Shown piece after piece: positions 37,605 through 47,094 of a stretch of DNA of 64,000 nucleotides. Location of the stretch: contig NZ_RHUM01000005.1 in the NCBI RefSeq assembly GCF_003937915.1, forward strand, positions 166,014 through 230,013, in the 5' to 3' direction. The notes under the pieces were generated by a model. That model was given only the letters and a program-made list of their open reading frames with translations. It did not search any database and was not told the DNA's origin. Both the position numbers and the translations under genes were made by a program. Position 1 is the first letter of the stretch. Each line of letters begins with the position of its first letter. Origin of the DNA: Erwinia sp. 198. Its GTDB lineage: Bacteria; Pseudomonadota; Gammaproteobacteria; Enterobacterales; Enterobacteriaceae.

Positions 37605-39767
37605 TTAGCGACGGCGACGACGTACGGTTTTCTTACCCGGTACGGCCGCAACGGCTTTTGGCGGCTCCCCCGGCGGCATAGGCGGCTGCTCAATGGGGAA
37701 AACCGGTAGCGCGCCCAGCAGGCGTGCGCCATAGCTTTTGGTCAGCAAACGACGATCGTAAATCACTATCTCGCCGAAACAGTCGTGGCTGCGGATCAGC
37801 CTGCCCACCTGCTGGATCAGGTTAAAAGAGGCGCTCGGCAGGCTTTGTACTTCAAAAGGATAGCGCTTGAGGCTTTTCAGCCATTCGCCCTCCGTCAAAA
37901 TAACCGGACTGTCCACCGGCGGAAAGGCAATTTTATGGATATGCACCTGCGACAGCAGGTCACCCTTCAGATCCAGCCCTTCGGCAAAGGATTGCAGGCC
38001 CACCAGCACGCTGGTTTCGCCCTGCTCCACCTTTTTACGATGCAGCGCCACCAGCGCCGGACGCGGCCTGTCGCCCTGCACCAGCAGCATCAGCCGCAGC
38101 TCCGGCAGGTAAGAGATAAACTGCTGCATCGCCCGCCCGCTGGCAAACAGCACCAGCAGCCCTTTGTGTTTGCCTTCTTTAATCTGCTGGCGGAAAAAGT
38201 GCGCCATTTCCGCCAGGTGTTCCACTTCGTTAGCCAGCATCGGCTCGTAGCGCATCTGCGGGATAATCAGCTTGCCCTGCTCAACGTGGTTAAAAGGCGA
38301 ATCCAGCGCGACAAAGCGATCGCCCGGCTTTTCGCTCAGGCCCGCCATCTCCTGCAGGCGCTGAAAGCTGTTCAGCGAGCGTAGCGTGGCGGAGGTCAGC
38401 ACCACGTGCGGGATTTTACGCCACAGCAGTTTTTCCAGCTGCTCGCTGACGCGGATACCAGCGCAGTGAAACAGTAAGTGCGGGTTACCTTCACGCAGCT
38501 CGCGCGTCACCCATTTGGACACCGGCGCGCCGGAGGCCTGCGCCATTGAGGCGAGCCGCCACAGCTTGCTGCTGGCCTCGAACCAGCCCAGCGCGCGGTT
38601 CATCTGGATCAGCGTACGGTGCAGGCGCACTACGTCGAACTGACCTGTTTTTTCACTGAGATCGTTCAGCAGCGCCTCTGCCAGCCCGCGCAGCCCGTCG
38701 CTGAGTTTGAACAGGCGCGCGCACAGCGTCATTACCTCTTCCGGCAGCAGGCCCATCTCGAACCGGTATTCGCTTTCCTGATTGCCGGGCGGCAACAGCT
38801 GCACCAGGATTTGCGACAGCTGTTGCAGCTGCTCGCGCACCTCTTCGCAGTGGGCTTTAAGCCGCTCCGGATTGCCAAGATGCGGCGGCTTTTTCGGCCG
38901 GAACTGCGCCATACACTGTTCAACCAGACGACAGAAAAGGTCGAGCTGTAACGTGCTCCAGGCGGGAGTGATGTCCCCGCTCATTTCCAGCGCGTCGCGC
39001 GCCACGTCCGGCAGGTGGTGTCCTTCATCAAGTACCAGCAGCAGATTTTTCGCCGGCGGCAGCACCGATTCCGTTTCCAGCGCCGCCATGACCAGCGCAT
39101 GATTAGCCACCACCACATCGGCGTTTTCGATTTCCCGCCGGGCCAGGTAGAACGGGCATTCCCGGAACCAATGGCAGTTGCTGCCCAGACAGTTGGCTTT
39201 ATCGGTACTGATGCGTTGCCAGAGCGAATCTTCAATCGTCTCTTCGCAGTGGTCACGCAGGCCGTCCCACTGATGGCGATCGAGATTTTTCGCCAGCGTG
39301 GTGCAGAGCGCCCGCTCATCCTTGCTGGCGGTCATTTCATCATCAAGAAACAGCAGCAAATCACCCTGCTTTTCTTCATCGCCGCCCAGCGCGGAGAGGT
39401 TGCGCGGGCAGACGTAGCGGCCCCGACCAAAAGCGGCGGTAAAACGCAGATCGGGAATGATTTTCTGCAACAGCGGCAGATCTTTCGTGAAGATCTGATC
39501 CTGCAGCGCCACGTTGGCGGTGCTGACCACCAGCGGCTTATCTTCCGCACGGCTGACGGCGATGCCGGGGATCAGATAGGAGAGCGTTTTGCCGACGCCG
39601 GTCGGGGCTTCAATCGCCAGATGGCGCCCTTCGTCGCCCGCCAGCGTTTTCGCCACTTCGGCAATCATCTGCCGCTGCGGCGCTCGGGAAATAAAATCGG
39701 GAATTTGCTGCTGGAGAGCCTTATACCAGCCGGCAATTTGCGCTTTTAACGCGGCAGTTAGCGCCAT
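37605..39767 (-). CDS. dinG: ATP-dependent DNA helicase DinG
   Basis: 720-residue superfamily-2 5'-3' helicase of the XPD type. Walker A is EAPTGVGKT (about residue 48). Four Fe-S cysteines lie in YVCPRN and CLGSNCHWFREC. A DEGHH box is present, and the C-terminal motif is SASFNLIQQVGRLIRS. The basic tail ends KKTVRRRRR. It unwinds R-loops and D-loops during replication-transcription conflict. The ATG at 39767 matches the E. coli start; an in-frame GTG three codons upstream is possible. A LexA box lies 26 bases upstream. Confidence 0.95.
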   Translation of the reverse strand: MALTAALKAQIAGWYKALQQQIPDFISRAPQRQMIAEVAKTLAGDEGRHLAIEAPTGVGKTLSYLIPGIAVSRAEDKPLVVSTANVALQDQIFTKDLPLLQKIIPDLRFTAAFGRGRYVCPRNLSALGGDEEKQGDLLLFLDDEMTASKDERALCTTLAKNLDRHQWDGLRDHCEETIEDSLWQRISTDKANCLGSNCHWFRECPFYLARREIENADVVVANHALVMAALETESVLPPAKNLLLVLDEGHHLPDVARDALEMSGDITPAWSTLQLDLFCRLVEQCMAQFRPKKPPHLGNPERLKAHCEEVREQLQQLSQILVQLLPPGNQESEYRFEMGLLPEEVMTLCARLFKLSDGLRGLAEALLNDLSEKTGQFDVVRLHRTLIQMNRALGWFEASSKLWRLASMAQASGAPVSKWVTRELREGNPHLLFHCAGIRVSEQLEKLLWRKIPHVVLTSATLRSLNSFQRLQEMAGLSEKPGDRFVALDSPFNHVEQGKLIIPQMRYEPMLANEVEHLAEMAHFFRQQIKEGKHKGLLVLFASGRAMQQFISYLPELRLMLLVQGDRPRPALVALHRKKVEQGETSVLVGLQSFAEGLDLKGDLLSQVHIHKIAFPPVDSPVILTEGEWLKSLKRYPFEVQSLPSASFNLIQQVGRLIRSHDCFGEIVIYDRRLLTKSYGARLLGALPVFPIEQPPMPPGEPPKAVAAVPGKKTVRRRRR

Positions 39768-39792
39768 ATCAACCACTTTTTATTGAAACGGC

Positions 39793-39808
39793 CTGTATTT
39801 TTACACAG
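39793..39808 (-). promoter_or_regulatory. LexA (SOS) box of dinG-ybiB
   Basis: CTGTGTAAAAATACAG read on the minus strand, meeting the CTG-N10-CAG rule, with the outer TA of TACTG present. It is placed directly upstream of dinG, a known SOS gene. Confidence 0.8.
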
Positions 39809-39894
39809 TATTTCGTTCAGCAATAGTCCCTGAAGGTTAATCCTGCGGCGCGGCTCGCAACCTGGTGCTGTCCGCGCCTGCTGACGGGCCCAAT

Positions 39895-40671
39895 TTACCC
39901 GCCGCTGTCCGTTTCGATTTTATTGGTGCCCAGCCTGCCGGTAAAAGGCAGCCGCAGCGCCGGATGCTTAAAATCGATGCCGAAATTAAAGGCCAGCACG
40001 TTAAACTCCACGCCTTCCTCCGCACCCAGCGTCAGCCCAAGTACGCCCAGCAGCGAAATCTGCACGCCTTTGCCTGAGGCGGGAAGCCCCACCGGACGGC
40101 TCAGCGGCCGGAAGTCTTTACCGATGGCGTTGGCAGGCAGATCGAGCTTCAGCTCCGGCACTTCTCTGCCGATATGCGCCAGAAAAGTATTGCTGTTGGG
40201 GCCGGGCCAGACGCGATAGCTGCGCGGCCAGGGATAGCTGCCGATAGCGGCTTCGATCGCCGGGATCATTGCCGCCGCGCGTTCGCCGCGATGATCGACC
40301 AGCAGTCTGGGCTTAGCGCCAAACCAGTAGCCGTCGGGCAAGGCGTAGTTATGACGAATAACGTTGCTGCTGCCCCAGCTGACCACCTCATAGCGATGAT
40401 ACTGGCTCTCGCCGGCCTTTTTGAAAATGATCCACGGATGGACAGCGAACAGCCCGCGCCAGCCGAAGGTCGGCGCGGTATACACCTGTACGATGGCCGT
40501 ATCGATAAACTTCTGCGGATCGGGCGCCATCTCTGCCGAATCACGTCTGGCTGTCGACCAGTGTTGGCCATTGATGGCGACGCCGCTGTGGGTCGCCTTA
40601 ACGTAGCTCTGCGCGAAAGAGAGCAGCAGCATACAGATAAAACTGATACCTATCACTTTTACAAGGAACAT
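39895..40671 (-). CDS. DUF3750 family exported protein
   Basis: 258 residues. An N-terminal hydrophobic segment (VKVIGISFICMLLLSFA) could be a signal or an anchor. The DUF3750 core follows: YTAPTFGWRGLFAVHPWIIFK, RYEVVSWG, RHNYALPDGYWFGA, YPWPRSYRVWPGPNSNTF. It is found in many proteobacteria, with no known function; a periplasmic location is inferred. It sits at the junction between two chromosomal blocks that are separate in E. coli. Confidence 0.85.
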   Translation of the reverse strand: MFLVKVIGISFICMLLLSFAQSYVKATHSGVAINGQHWSTARRDSAEMAPDPQKFIDTAIVQVYTAPTFGWRGLFAVHPWIIFKKAGESQYHRYEVVSWGSSNVIRHNYALPDGYWFGAKPRLLVDHRGERAAAMIPAIEAAIGSYPWPRSYRVWPGPNSNTFLAHIGREVPELKLDLPANAIGKDFRPLSRPVGLPASGKGVQISLLGVLGLTLGAEEGVEFNVLAFNFGIDFKHPALRLPFTGRLGTNKIETDSGG

Positions 40672-40831
40672 AATACCTTTGGCTGCCCGCAGCTGCGGGT
40701 CGGATCGGAGAGTGGGATAACATCAGCGAGCAGCGCGTGCTGTCGCTTAAGGTGTGAGCAGAATCACATTACTGAAAACTGGCGTGGCATTCAATCTTTG
40801 TCCACCGCATACCGTCGTGAGTAAAATTCAC

Positions 40832-40860
40832 AAAAACCGGCCGGCTTCCCGGCCTTTTAG
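40832..40860. terminator. GC-rich terminator after the HTH remnant
   Basis: Stem GGCCGG/CCGGCC with loop CTTC. TTTT follows on the + strand and GGTTTTTG on the - strand, so it can work in both directions. Confidence 0.65.
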
Positions 40861-40862
40861 TT

Positions 40863-41018
40863 ATTCATCAATTGATTGCTCTGTCTGACAACCGTACAGC
40901 TCCGCCAGCTTTTGCAAATCAGGATTGCGTGGTCTCTCGCTTTTTTCCATGGCCGATACAGAGGCCTGAGTAATATTCAGCGTCTCAGCGACCTGCTTTC
41001 TCGTATATTTATCTCTAC
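40863..41018 (-). pseudogene. Headless XRE-family HTH remnant
   Basis: About 50 codons read leftwards: RDKYTRKQVAETLNITQAS, VSAMEKSERPRNPDLQKLAE, LYG and a short acidic end. This is a typical XRE/HigA-like helix-turn-helix. Just upstream the frame meets a stop and no start codon or ribosome site is present, so the N-terminal part is lost. Its own terminator is intact. It may be left over from a toxin-antitoxin or similar operon. Confidence 0.65.
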
Positions 41019-41061
41019 AAACTGGCCGCGGCTATTGTCTTCAGGACTGCGAGGACGGTAG

Positions 41062-41592
41062 CTATACGCCTGCCGTGACCAGCTTGTACATAACGGTAGT
41101 GGCTTCCGGCTCGCCACGGGTTGAGGTAGCGAACTGCGGGATCTGTCCGCAAACCTGCCAGTCCTGCGCCAGGTAAAGCTGCTCGGCCGCGTCGCCGGCT
41201 CGGGTATCCAGCACCAGCAGCGTTTTCCCCTGTTGTACCGCCAGCCGTTCGGCGCGGCATAACAGTTCGCGAGCGATGCCCTGCCGTCTGGCATCAGGAT
41301 GCACCAGCAATTTGGCGATTTCTGCGCGATGAGCGCCGTTTGGCTTGCCGCAAAATTCTACGATGACCGTGCCGACAATCTCCTGCTGCCGGCGAGCAAC
41401 CAGCAGCCGCTTTTCGCCGCTGGCGAGGCTGGCGATTACCCCTGTCCAGAACTGTCTCATAGGTGCAGGTTCATTACTGACAAAGCCGATACTGGCGCCC
41501 AGCGCAACACAAGCGCTCAATACATTGTATAATTCATCCCGGCCTTTATCGGCCTCTTCTGCGGTAAGAAGTGAATAGGTAATAGTGGTCAT
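41062..41592 (-). CDS. GNAT-family N-acetyltransferase
   Basis: 176 residues. The acetyl-CoA loop ARRQGIARELL follows the beta-4 segment AEIAKLLVHPD, and the C-terminal part has LVLDTRAGDAAEQLYLAQDW. Substrate unknown. The start MTTITYSLL is chosen because the 33 upstream codons lack homology and the domain begins here; the ribosome site is poor. It lies immediately upstream of the HTH remnant on the same strand. Confidence 0.82.
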   Translation of the reverse strand: MTTITYSLLTAEEADKGRDELYNVLSACVALGASIGFVSNEPAPMRQFWTGVIASLASGEKRLLVARRQQEIVGTVIVEFCGKPNGAHRAEIAKLLVHPDARRQGIARELLCRAERLAVQQGKTLLVLDTRAGDAAEQLYLAQDWQVCGQIPQFATSTRGEPEATTVMYKLVTAGV

Positions 41593-41729
41593 AAGTAGCG
41601 GATCGTCCTGTAAATCGTGCTTTGGCGACACGGGGGTTAACGGGTAGACTACAGTTAGCGTACGTGAGGGGGCCTGAGGGTTTCCCGTCACGTTTCAACA
41701 AGATATACGACGTGACGCCTTGTCCGGCA

Positions 41730-41760
41730 AGTTGTACAATTAAATAATAGTTGTACAACA
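41730..41760 (+). promoter_or_regulatory. Paired TTGTACAA sites upstream of mlrA (candidate MlrA operator)
   Basis: Two copies of the 8-bp palindrome TTGTACAA, their GTAC cores 19 bp apart, ending about 50 bases before the mlrA start. The MlrA site described at E. coli csgD is AAAATTGTACA-N12-TGTACAATTTT (cores 18 bp apart), so this looks like an autoregulatory operator. Confidence 0.6.
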
Positions 41761-41809
41761 ATAGAGAGTTGGTTAGGCTCAGGGGAGTTAAACAGGTTTA
41801 AGGAAAGGC

Positions 41810-42541
41810 ATGGCTTTATACAGTATTGGTGACGTCGCCGAACGCTGTCGGATAAATCCTGTTACGCTTCGCGCGTGGCAGCGCCGCTACGGTTTGCTGA
41901 AACCGCAGCGTACCGAAGGCGGCCATCGTCAGTTTGATGATGAAGATATACAGCGTATTGAAGAGATTAAACGCTGGATAGAGAGCGGCGTACCGGTAGG
42001 CAAAGTTAAAGCGCTGCTGGAAGGCGAAAGCGTTAACGCGCACGACGGCTGGATGGCGCTACAGGAAGAGATGATGACGGTATTGCGTCATGTCAGGCCC
42101 GCCAAGCTCAGAGCAAAAGTGGCAACGGCCGGTCGGGAACATCCGGCAGCGGCGCTGATTGACCACGTTTTTATTCCTATCCGTCAGCGACTGAACCTGG
42201 ATCAAAATACAGCCAGAACGATGTGCAGCCTGCTTGACGGCATCCTGATCGATTACGCGACTTTCTGCCTTGCTGGCAGCCGCAAGAAGCCGGGCAAGGA
42301 TGCGCTGATTATCGGCTGGGGCACGGAAGATCGTACGCGTATCTGGCTGGAGGCCTGGCGTCTGTCGCAGCAGGGCTGGCGTATGGAAGTGCTGGCCGAA
42401 CCGCTGGAAATGCCGCGCCCCGAGCTCTTTCCCGGCCAGCAGCTGTTTATTTTCACCGGCAAACCTCTGACGCGCCGCCAGCATGAGCAAATCGCTCATT
42501 GGCAGGAACAGGGCTATGCCGTGGCCCATCAGGCCGTTTAG
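41810..42541 (+). CDS. mlrA: MerR-family regulator MlrA
   Basis: 243 residues, as E. coli MlrA (YehV). The N-terminal MerR winged helix is nearly identical in kind ([26 protein letters not shown]), followed by a helical linker and a C-terminal domain of the cobalamin-binding fold without the usual B12 His motif. In E. coli it activates csgD and curli with c-di-GMP signalling. It is followed by yohO and yehW as in E. coli. No csg genes are in this window. Confidence 0.93.
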   Translation: MALYSIGDVAERCRINPVTLRAWQRRYGLLKPQRTEGGHRQFDDEDIQRIEEIKRWIESGVPVGKVKALLEGESVNAHDGWMALQEEMMTVLRHVRPAKLRAKVATAGREHPAAALIDHVFIPIRQRLNLDQNTARTMCSLLDGILIDYATFCLAGSRKKPGKDALIIGWGTEDRTRIWLEAWRLSQQGWRMEVLAEPLEMPRPELFPGQQLFIFTGKPLTRRQHEQIAHWQEQGYAVAHQAV

Positions 42542-42672
42542 CTTTATGGTCATTGTCGCCAGCGCCCTGCTGGCCCTGCCTGTTTTCTCCTGCTAAAAAC
42601 CAGCAAAGACTTAACGTCCGCCTGATAAAAGCGATATACTTTGCTCTCTTTTTACGGCAGGCGGATAACGGT

Positions 42673-42777
42673 ATGAACTGGCAGAAAATCGGCGTAATTT
42701 TTATCTTCTTAATGATGGCGCTGGGCGGTATCGGCGGCGTCATGCTGACCGGCTACACCATCCTTATTCGCGCCTAA
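42673..42777 (+). CDS. yohO: Small membrane protein YohO
   Basis: 34 residues, one hydrophobic helix. [19 protein letters not shown] matches E. coli YohO ([19 protein letters not shown]). It is in the same place, between mlrA and yehW; its last 14 bases overlap the 3' end of yehW on the other strand. Function unknown. Confidence 0.88.
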   Translation: MNWQKIGVIFIFLMMALGGIGGVMLTGYTILIRA

Positions 42778-43489
42778 ACCGTCGTAGCAGGCGCTCGAAA
42801 AGGCGATCCGTTACGATCGCCAGCAGCGCAACCAGGCTGGCTCCCTGTAGAATATAGGCGGTATTAAAGCCGCTCAGACCGATAATCACCGGCGATCCCA
42901 ACGTGTTAGCGCCCACCGTTGAAGCGATGGTGGCCGTGCCGATATTAATAATCACCGAAGTGCGGATCCCCGCCAGGATTACCGGCGCGGCCAGCGGCAA
43001 CTCTACCTTAAACAGAATTTGACGCGGCCCCATGCCCACGCCCGCCGCCACCTCGCGCAAAGTCGGCGGCACCGCGTCAATACCGGCCAGCGTGCCCTGT
43101 AAGATTGGCAGCAGCCCATACAGCAGCAGCGCGACCATCGCCGGCTGTTCGCCAAAGCCGATAACCGGCACCGCCAACGCCAGCACGGCCACCGGCGGGA
43201 AGGTCTGGCCTGCGGCCACCAGCGTTTCTACTACCGAGCGAAACTCCTTTCCCGCCCGGCGCGTTACCGCAATACCGGCGCCCAGACCCACTATCACCGC
43301 AGCGAAGCTGGATAACGCCACCAGCCGGATATGCGCCAGCGCCAGCCGGATAAAGCTTTCCTGCTGGTAAAGCGGCCTGTCGAGCTGGGGAAAAGCGCGC
43401 GCGAACAGCGGGCCGCTATAGGGCAGCAGCAGCAGCAGCGTCACAAACAGCAAAATCAGCCAGAGGAGCGGATCGCGAAGCAGGCGCAT
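42764..43489 (-). CDS. yehW: Osmoprotectant ABC transporter permease YehW
   Basis: 241-residue permease with about five helices and the family EAA segment ([27 protein letters not shown]). It is part of the low-affinity glycine-betaine-type importer OsmF-YehYXW. It starts one base after the yehX stop; the frame open 31 codons upstream lies inside yehX. Its 3' end overlaps yohO. Confidence 0.93.
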   Translation of the reverse strand: MRLLRDPLLWLILLFVTLLLLLPYSGPLFARAFPQLDRPLYQQESFIRLALAHIRLVALSSFAAVIVGLGAGIAVTRRAGKEFRSVVETLVAAGQTFPPVAVLALAVPVIGFGEQPAMVALLLYGLLPILQGTLAGIDAVPPTLREVAAGVGMGPRQILFKVELPLAAPVILAGIRTSVIINIGTATIASTVGANTLGSPVIIGLSGFNTAYILQGASLVALLAIVTDRLFERLLRRFRRE

Positions 43490-43490
43490 A

Positions 43491-44423
43491 TTATTGCTTC
43501 TTCTGCCGCAGTAAATCGGCAAAATGCAGCACGCCGAGCGGCTGCATTTTGCTGTCCCGTACCGCCAGTCGGTCGGTTCCACGCGCGATAAACAGCGACA
43601 GGGCTTCGCGCAGCGTCAGCGTTTCCGCAATACTTTCTTCCTCCAGCCACTCGCCGCGCCGCGCCGCCTCGCCAGCCAGCCCCAGCGAAAGCAGGCGAAT
43701 GCCCCACTCGCTCTGGCCAAAAAAGCGACGCACGAAGTCGTTAACGGGTGTTGTCAGCAGCGCCGTCGGCGTGCCCTGCTGCACCACTTTGCCGCCGTCC
43801 ATTAAAACCAGCCGGTCAGCCAGCGCCAGCGCCTCGTCGATATCGTGCGTTACCAGCACTATTGTCTTGCCGGAAAGGCGATGAATACGGGCAATTTCTT
43901 GCTGAAGCGTGGCGCGAGTCACCGGATCGAGCGCGCCGAAAGGCTCATCCATCAGCAGCACTTCCGGATCGGCCGCCAGCGCTCTCGCCACGCCAATACG
44001 CTGCTGCTGCCCGCCGGAAAGCTGATGCGGATAGCGATGGCGAAACGCCTCTTCCATATTCAGCAAGGCCAGCAGTTCACTGACGCGCGCGTGGATTTGC
44101 GGCTTACTCCAGCCCAGCAGTGTCGGCACGGTGGCGATATTTTTTTCCACCGTCCAGTGCGGGAAAAGCCCGGTAGACTGGATAACGTAGCCCATCCGCC
44201 GCCGCAGCGCCTGCGGGTCGAAGCGACGGATCTCTTCGCCGCCAAAACGTATCGCGCCCTTATCGTGTTCGATTAAACGATTAATCATCTTTAGCGTGGT
44301 TGATTTACCACAGCCGGACGTGCCGATAAGCACGGTAAATTCGCCTTTGCCGATATGCAGCGTCAAATCGCTGACCGCCGCCTTGCCCGCAAAGTATTTA
44401 CTCACCTCTTTAAATTCAATCAC
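43491..44423 (-). CDS. yehX: Osmoprotectant ABC transporter ATPase YehX
   Basis: 310 residues. ProV/OpuCA-type ATPase: Walker [10 protein letters not shown], signature [10 protein letters not shown], Walker [16 protein letters not shown]-terminal CBS-like part ([21 protein letters not shown]) is of the kind that senses ionic strength in OpuA. It overlaps the yehY stop by four bases. Confidence 0.94.
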   Translation of the reverse strand: MIEFKEVSKYFAGKAAVSDLTLHIGKGEFTVLIGTSGCGKSTTLKMINRLIEHDKGAIRFGGEEIRRFDPQALRRRMGYVIQSTGLFPHWTVEKNIATVPTLLGWSKPQIHARVSELLALLNMEEAFRHRYPHQLSGGQQQRIGVARALAADPEVLLMDEPFGALDPVTRATLQQEIARIHRLSGKTIVLVTHDIDEALALADRLVLMDGGKVVQQGTPTALLTTPVNDFVRRFFGQSEWGIRLLSLGLAGEAARRGEWLEEESIAETLTLREALSLFIARGTDRLAVRDSKMQPLGVLHFADLLRQKKQ

Positions 44424-45574
44424 TGGCGTTGTATCCCGGAAAGCAACAGCTTAAATAACGTATCCACCGCCACCGCCAGGGCGATAACAGGGATCACCCC
44501 CAACATGACCAGATCCAGCGCGCTGCTGAGCAACCCCTGAAAAATGACGGCGCCGAAGCCGCCCGCCCCGATCAGCGCGGCGATAACCGCCATGCCGATG
44601 GTTTGCACCGCCGTCACGCGCAGACCGGCAAGCAGTACCGGCAGCGCCAGCGGCACCTCGACCTGGCGGAATATCTGGCCGCTGCTCATGCCCATGCCCC
44701 GCGCGGTTTCAATCACTGCTTCCGGCACGTTCTGCAACCCGCTCACGACGCTACGCACCAGCGGCAGCAGCGCATAGAGCACCAGCGCGATTAGCGCGGG
44801 TGCCATACCGATGCCGCTGATGCCGAACGTGGTCAGGGCCGGAAACTCGCGCGCCAGCCCGCTGAGCGGGGCGATAAGCAGGCCAAACAGCGCGACGGAA
44901 GGCACGGTCTGAATGATATTCAGCGTGGCGAAAACCGTTGACTGTATGGCCGGACGACGACAGCAGTACCAGCCCAGCGGCACGCCGATCAGCAGCGCCG
45001 GAAAAAGCGTGCCGCCCAAAATCAGCAGGTGTCGTGACAGCGCCTGGTCGAAGACATCGCGCCGGTTGGCATACTCTTTCAGCAGGGAAAGCGCGTCGAG
45101 CTGGCCGCTCAGCAATAGAAAGACCGCCGGCAGCCAGATCGGCGCGTTCAGCAGCAAACGCCATAACCCCTGTCGGGTCAAACGGCTGATGGTATCAGTC
45201 GCCATCAGCAGCGCCAGCGCGGCGGCCAGCCAGAAGCCGCTGCCCAGAGAGGCTCTTGCCAGCGGATGGCCCTGCTGCGCCAGCGAGGCGGCCGCATAAC
45301 CGCCAGCGGCGATCAGCGCGATAAACAGCGTTTCGCTACAGAGAAGCGTCAAGGCCAGGCTGGTGCGCTTCTGCGGCAAAAAAGCGAGCAGCATCAGCAA
45401 AAATGCGGGCAGCAACAGCCACCAGCCCAGGCCGTTGGCTACCTGCTGCAGCCCAAGCGGCTGACCGGAAACGAGCCGGTTTGGCGCCCAGTTGAGAAAC
45501 GGCAGCGCCGTCAGCGCTGCCGCCAGCAGCAGCGCCAGCGTCAACGTGACGCGGTTATGTACCCGAATAGTCAT
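44420..45574 (-). CDS. yehY: Osmoprotectant ABC transporter permease YehY
   Basis: 384 residues, larger than YehW because of extra N-terminal hydrophobic segments (about 1-180) before the BPD_transp_1 domain. The EAA loop is ENPEAVIETARGMGMSSGQ-like (VPEAVIETARGMGMSSGQIF). It pairs with YehW. It is 14 bases downstream of osmF. Confidence 0.93.
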   Translation of the reverse strand: MTIRVHNRVTLTLALLLAAALTALPFLNWAPNRLVSGQPLGLQQVANGLGWWLLLPAFLLMLLAFLPQKRTSLALTLLCSETLFIALIAAGGYAAASLAQQGHPLARASLGSGFWLAAALALLMATDTISRLTRQGLWRLLLNAPIWLPAVFLLLSGQLDALSLLKEYANRRDVFDQALSRHLLILGGTLFPALLIGVPLGWYCCRRPAIQSTVFATLNIIQTVPSVALFGLLIAPLSGLAREFPALTTFGISGIGMAPALIALVLYALLPLVRSVVSGLQNVPEAVIETARGMGMSSGQIFRQVEVPLALPVLLAGLRVTAVQTIGMAVIAALIGAGGFGAVIFQGLLSSALDLVMLGVIPVIALAVAVDTLFKLLLSGIQRQ

Positions 45575-45588
45575 TTTGCCGCGCGTGG

Positions 45589-46506
45589 CTACAGATTTTT
45601 CTGCTGCAGGTAGTCGGCGGCCACTTTTTTCGCGTCCATCCCTTCTACCGCAATCTTGGCATTAAGCTGCTGCAACGTTTTTTCATCCAGCGAGGCGAAG
45701 ACTGGCTCCAGCCAGTCGCCGATTTGCGGCCAGGCTTTCAGCACCGCTTCACGGATGACCGGCGTCGGCGCGTATACGGGCTGCACGCCCCTGGGATCGC
45801 TTAGCGTTTGCAGGCCAAGCGCCGCTACCGGGCCGTCGGTGCCGTAAGCCATCGCCGCGTTCACGCCGGAAGTTTGCTGCGCTGCCGCTTTCAGCGTAAC
45901 GGCCGTATCGCCGCCCGCCAGCGACAGCAGCTGATCCTGATCCAGCTTAAACTGGTAGGCACGCTCGAAAGCGGGCAGCGCGTCGGGCCTTTCGATAAAC
46001 TCCGCCGAGGCCGCCAGCTTAAATTCGCCGCCGCTTTTCAGCCAGGCACTGAGATCGGCCAGCGTGGCGAGCTTGTTTTTCTGCGCCACATCGCCGCGTA
46101 CCGCGATGGTCCAGGTATTGTTAGCGGGCGACGGCGTCAGCCAGATCAGATGATTTTTCTCACCGTCGAGCTTTTTAACCAGCTGATAGCCTGCCTGTGC
46201 ATTTTTCCAGGCCGGGTTTTTCTCGTCGTGAAAGAAGAAAGCGCCATTGCCGGTATATTCCGGATAAATATCCAGCTCGCCCGCCGTGATGGCGCCCCTG
46301 ACGACCTGCGTATTTCCCAGCTGAATTTTGTTCACGGTTTTTACGCCGTGTTTATCCAGCACCTGTAAAATCAGGTTGCCCAGCAGCGAACCTTCCGTAT
46401 CGATTTTCGACCCAACCTTGACCGCCTCCGCCGCCTGAGCGCCGCCCGCCATCGCCAGCCAAACCGCCAGCGCCAGCGCGCCGCCCAACCTTATGCTTTT
46501 AGCCAT
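45589..46506 (-). CDS. osmF: Osmoprotectant-binding protein OsmF (YehZ)
   Basis: 305 residues with signal peptide (LGGALALAVWLAMAGGAQAA) and an OpuAC-type ligand domain. VKVGSKIDTEGSLLGNLILQ and GELDIYPEYTGNGAFFF are near-identical to E. coli OsmF. It binds a quaternary-amine osmoprotectant with low affinity; in E. coli the operon is sigma-S dependent. The start at MAKSIRL is preceded by GGGAAACGCGAA. Confidence 0.94.
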   Translation of the reverse strand: MAKSIRLGGALALAVWLAMAGGAQAAEAVKVGSKIDTEGSLLGNLILQVLDKHGVKTVNKIQLGNTQVVRGAITAGELDIYPEYTGNGAFFFHDEKNPAWKNAQAGYQLVKKLDGEKNHLIWLTPSPANNTWTIAVRGDVAQKNKLATLADLSAWLKSGGEFKLAASAEFIERPDALPAFERAYQFKLDQDQLLSLAGGDTAVTLKAAAQQTSGVNAAMAYGTDGPVAALGLQTLSDPRGVQPVYAPTPVIREAVLKAWPQIGDWLEPVFASLDEKTLQQLNAKIAVEGMDAKKVAADYLQQKNL

Positions 46507-46650
46507 TTCGCGTTTCCCTGTTATCGACTCAGCTTCAAGAGTAGCTGAAGAATTAACCACTTAAAACCGCCGCCTTACAACTAAATTACATTGCGCCCTT
46601 TGGTTGTAACTTATAACTAACGGGAATTTAACTCTGCCGCCGCCGGGAGT

Positions 46651-47094
46651 ATGCCCACAAACCACACCACTAGAACTGAATATAACCTCATGACTGACCT
46701 AACGGCGGAATCGCATGTCGCCACGGCAGGGAGCAAGCCAAGAGGTGAAACGTTGTTTATCCGTCAGGCAACGGATGTTGCAGCGCTGGTAAACAGCCGT
46801 ACCCGGGCACGTAGCAATGCGCATATCGCGATCGCGATTGCGCTGGGCGACATGTTTCCGGACGCCTGCGATCTGGGCGCGCTGGCGTTTGGCATGAAGG
46901 ACGTAACCAAAGAGTTTGGCTTAACGCCTGCGGGCGCAGGCATGGTAGCTTCCGCTGCCGCCTTTGGCGCTATCGTCGGCGCGCTGCTGGCGGTACGTCT
47001 GATGCCGCGCCTGGGCGCCTTGCGGATGACAGTAGCCGGCTACGGCTGCCAGTTTATGGCGCTGGCGTGCAGGCCGGATGACGGCACGCCGTAA
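46651..47094 (+). pseudogene. Truncated MFS transporter (N-terminal third)
   Basis: About 130 codons of an MFS porter: a cytoplasmic lead (VNSRTRARSNAHIAIAIALG), helix 1 (DMFPDACDLGALAFGMKDV) and helix 2 (GMVASAAAFGAIVGALLAVR), then it stops within helix 3. Normal MFS proteins have about 400-450 residues. The break is at about 47065, where the sequence passes into the antisense of the 3' end of idi. It is a deletion remnant with no visible insertion element. Confidence 0.8.

Noticed and set aside
40863-41592. Active GNAT-HTH toxin-antitoxin pair
   Set aside because: The HTH part lacks its N-terminus and a start codon, the order is enzyme first, and the GNAT does not show clear TacT/AtaT features by eye.
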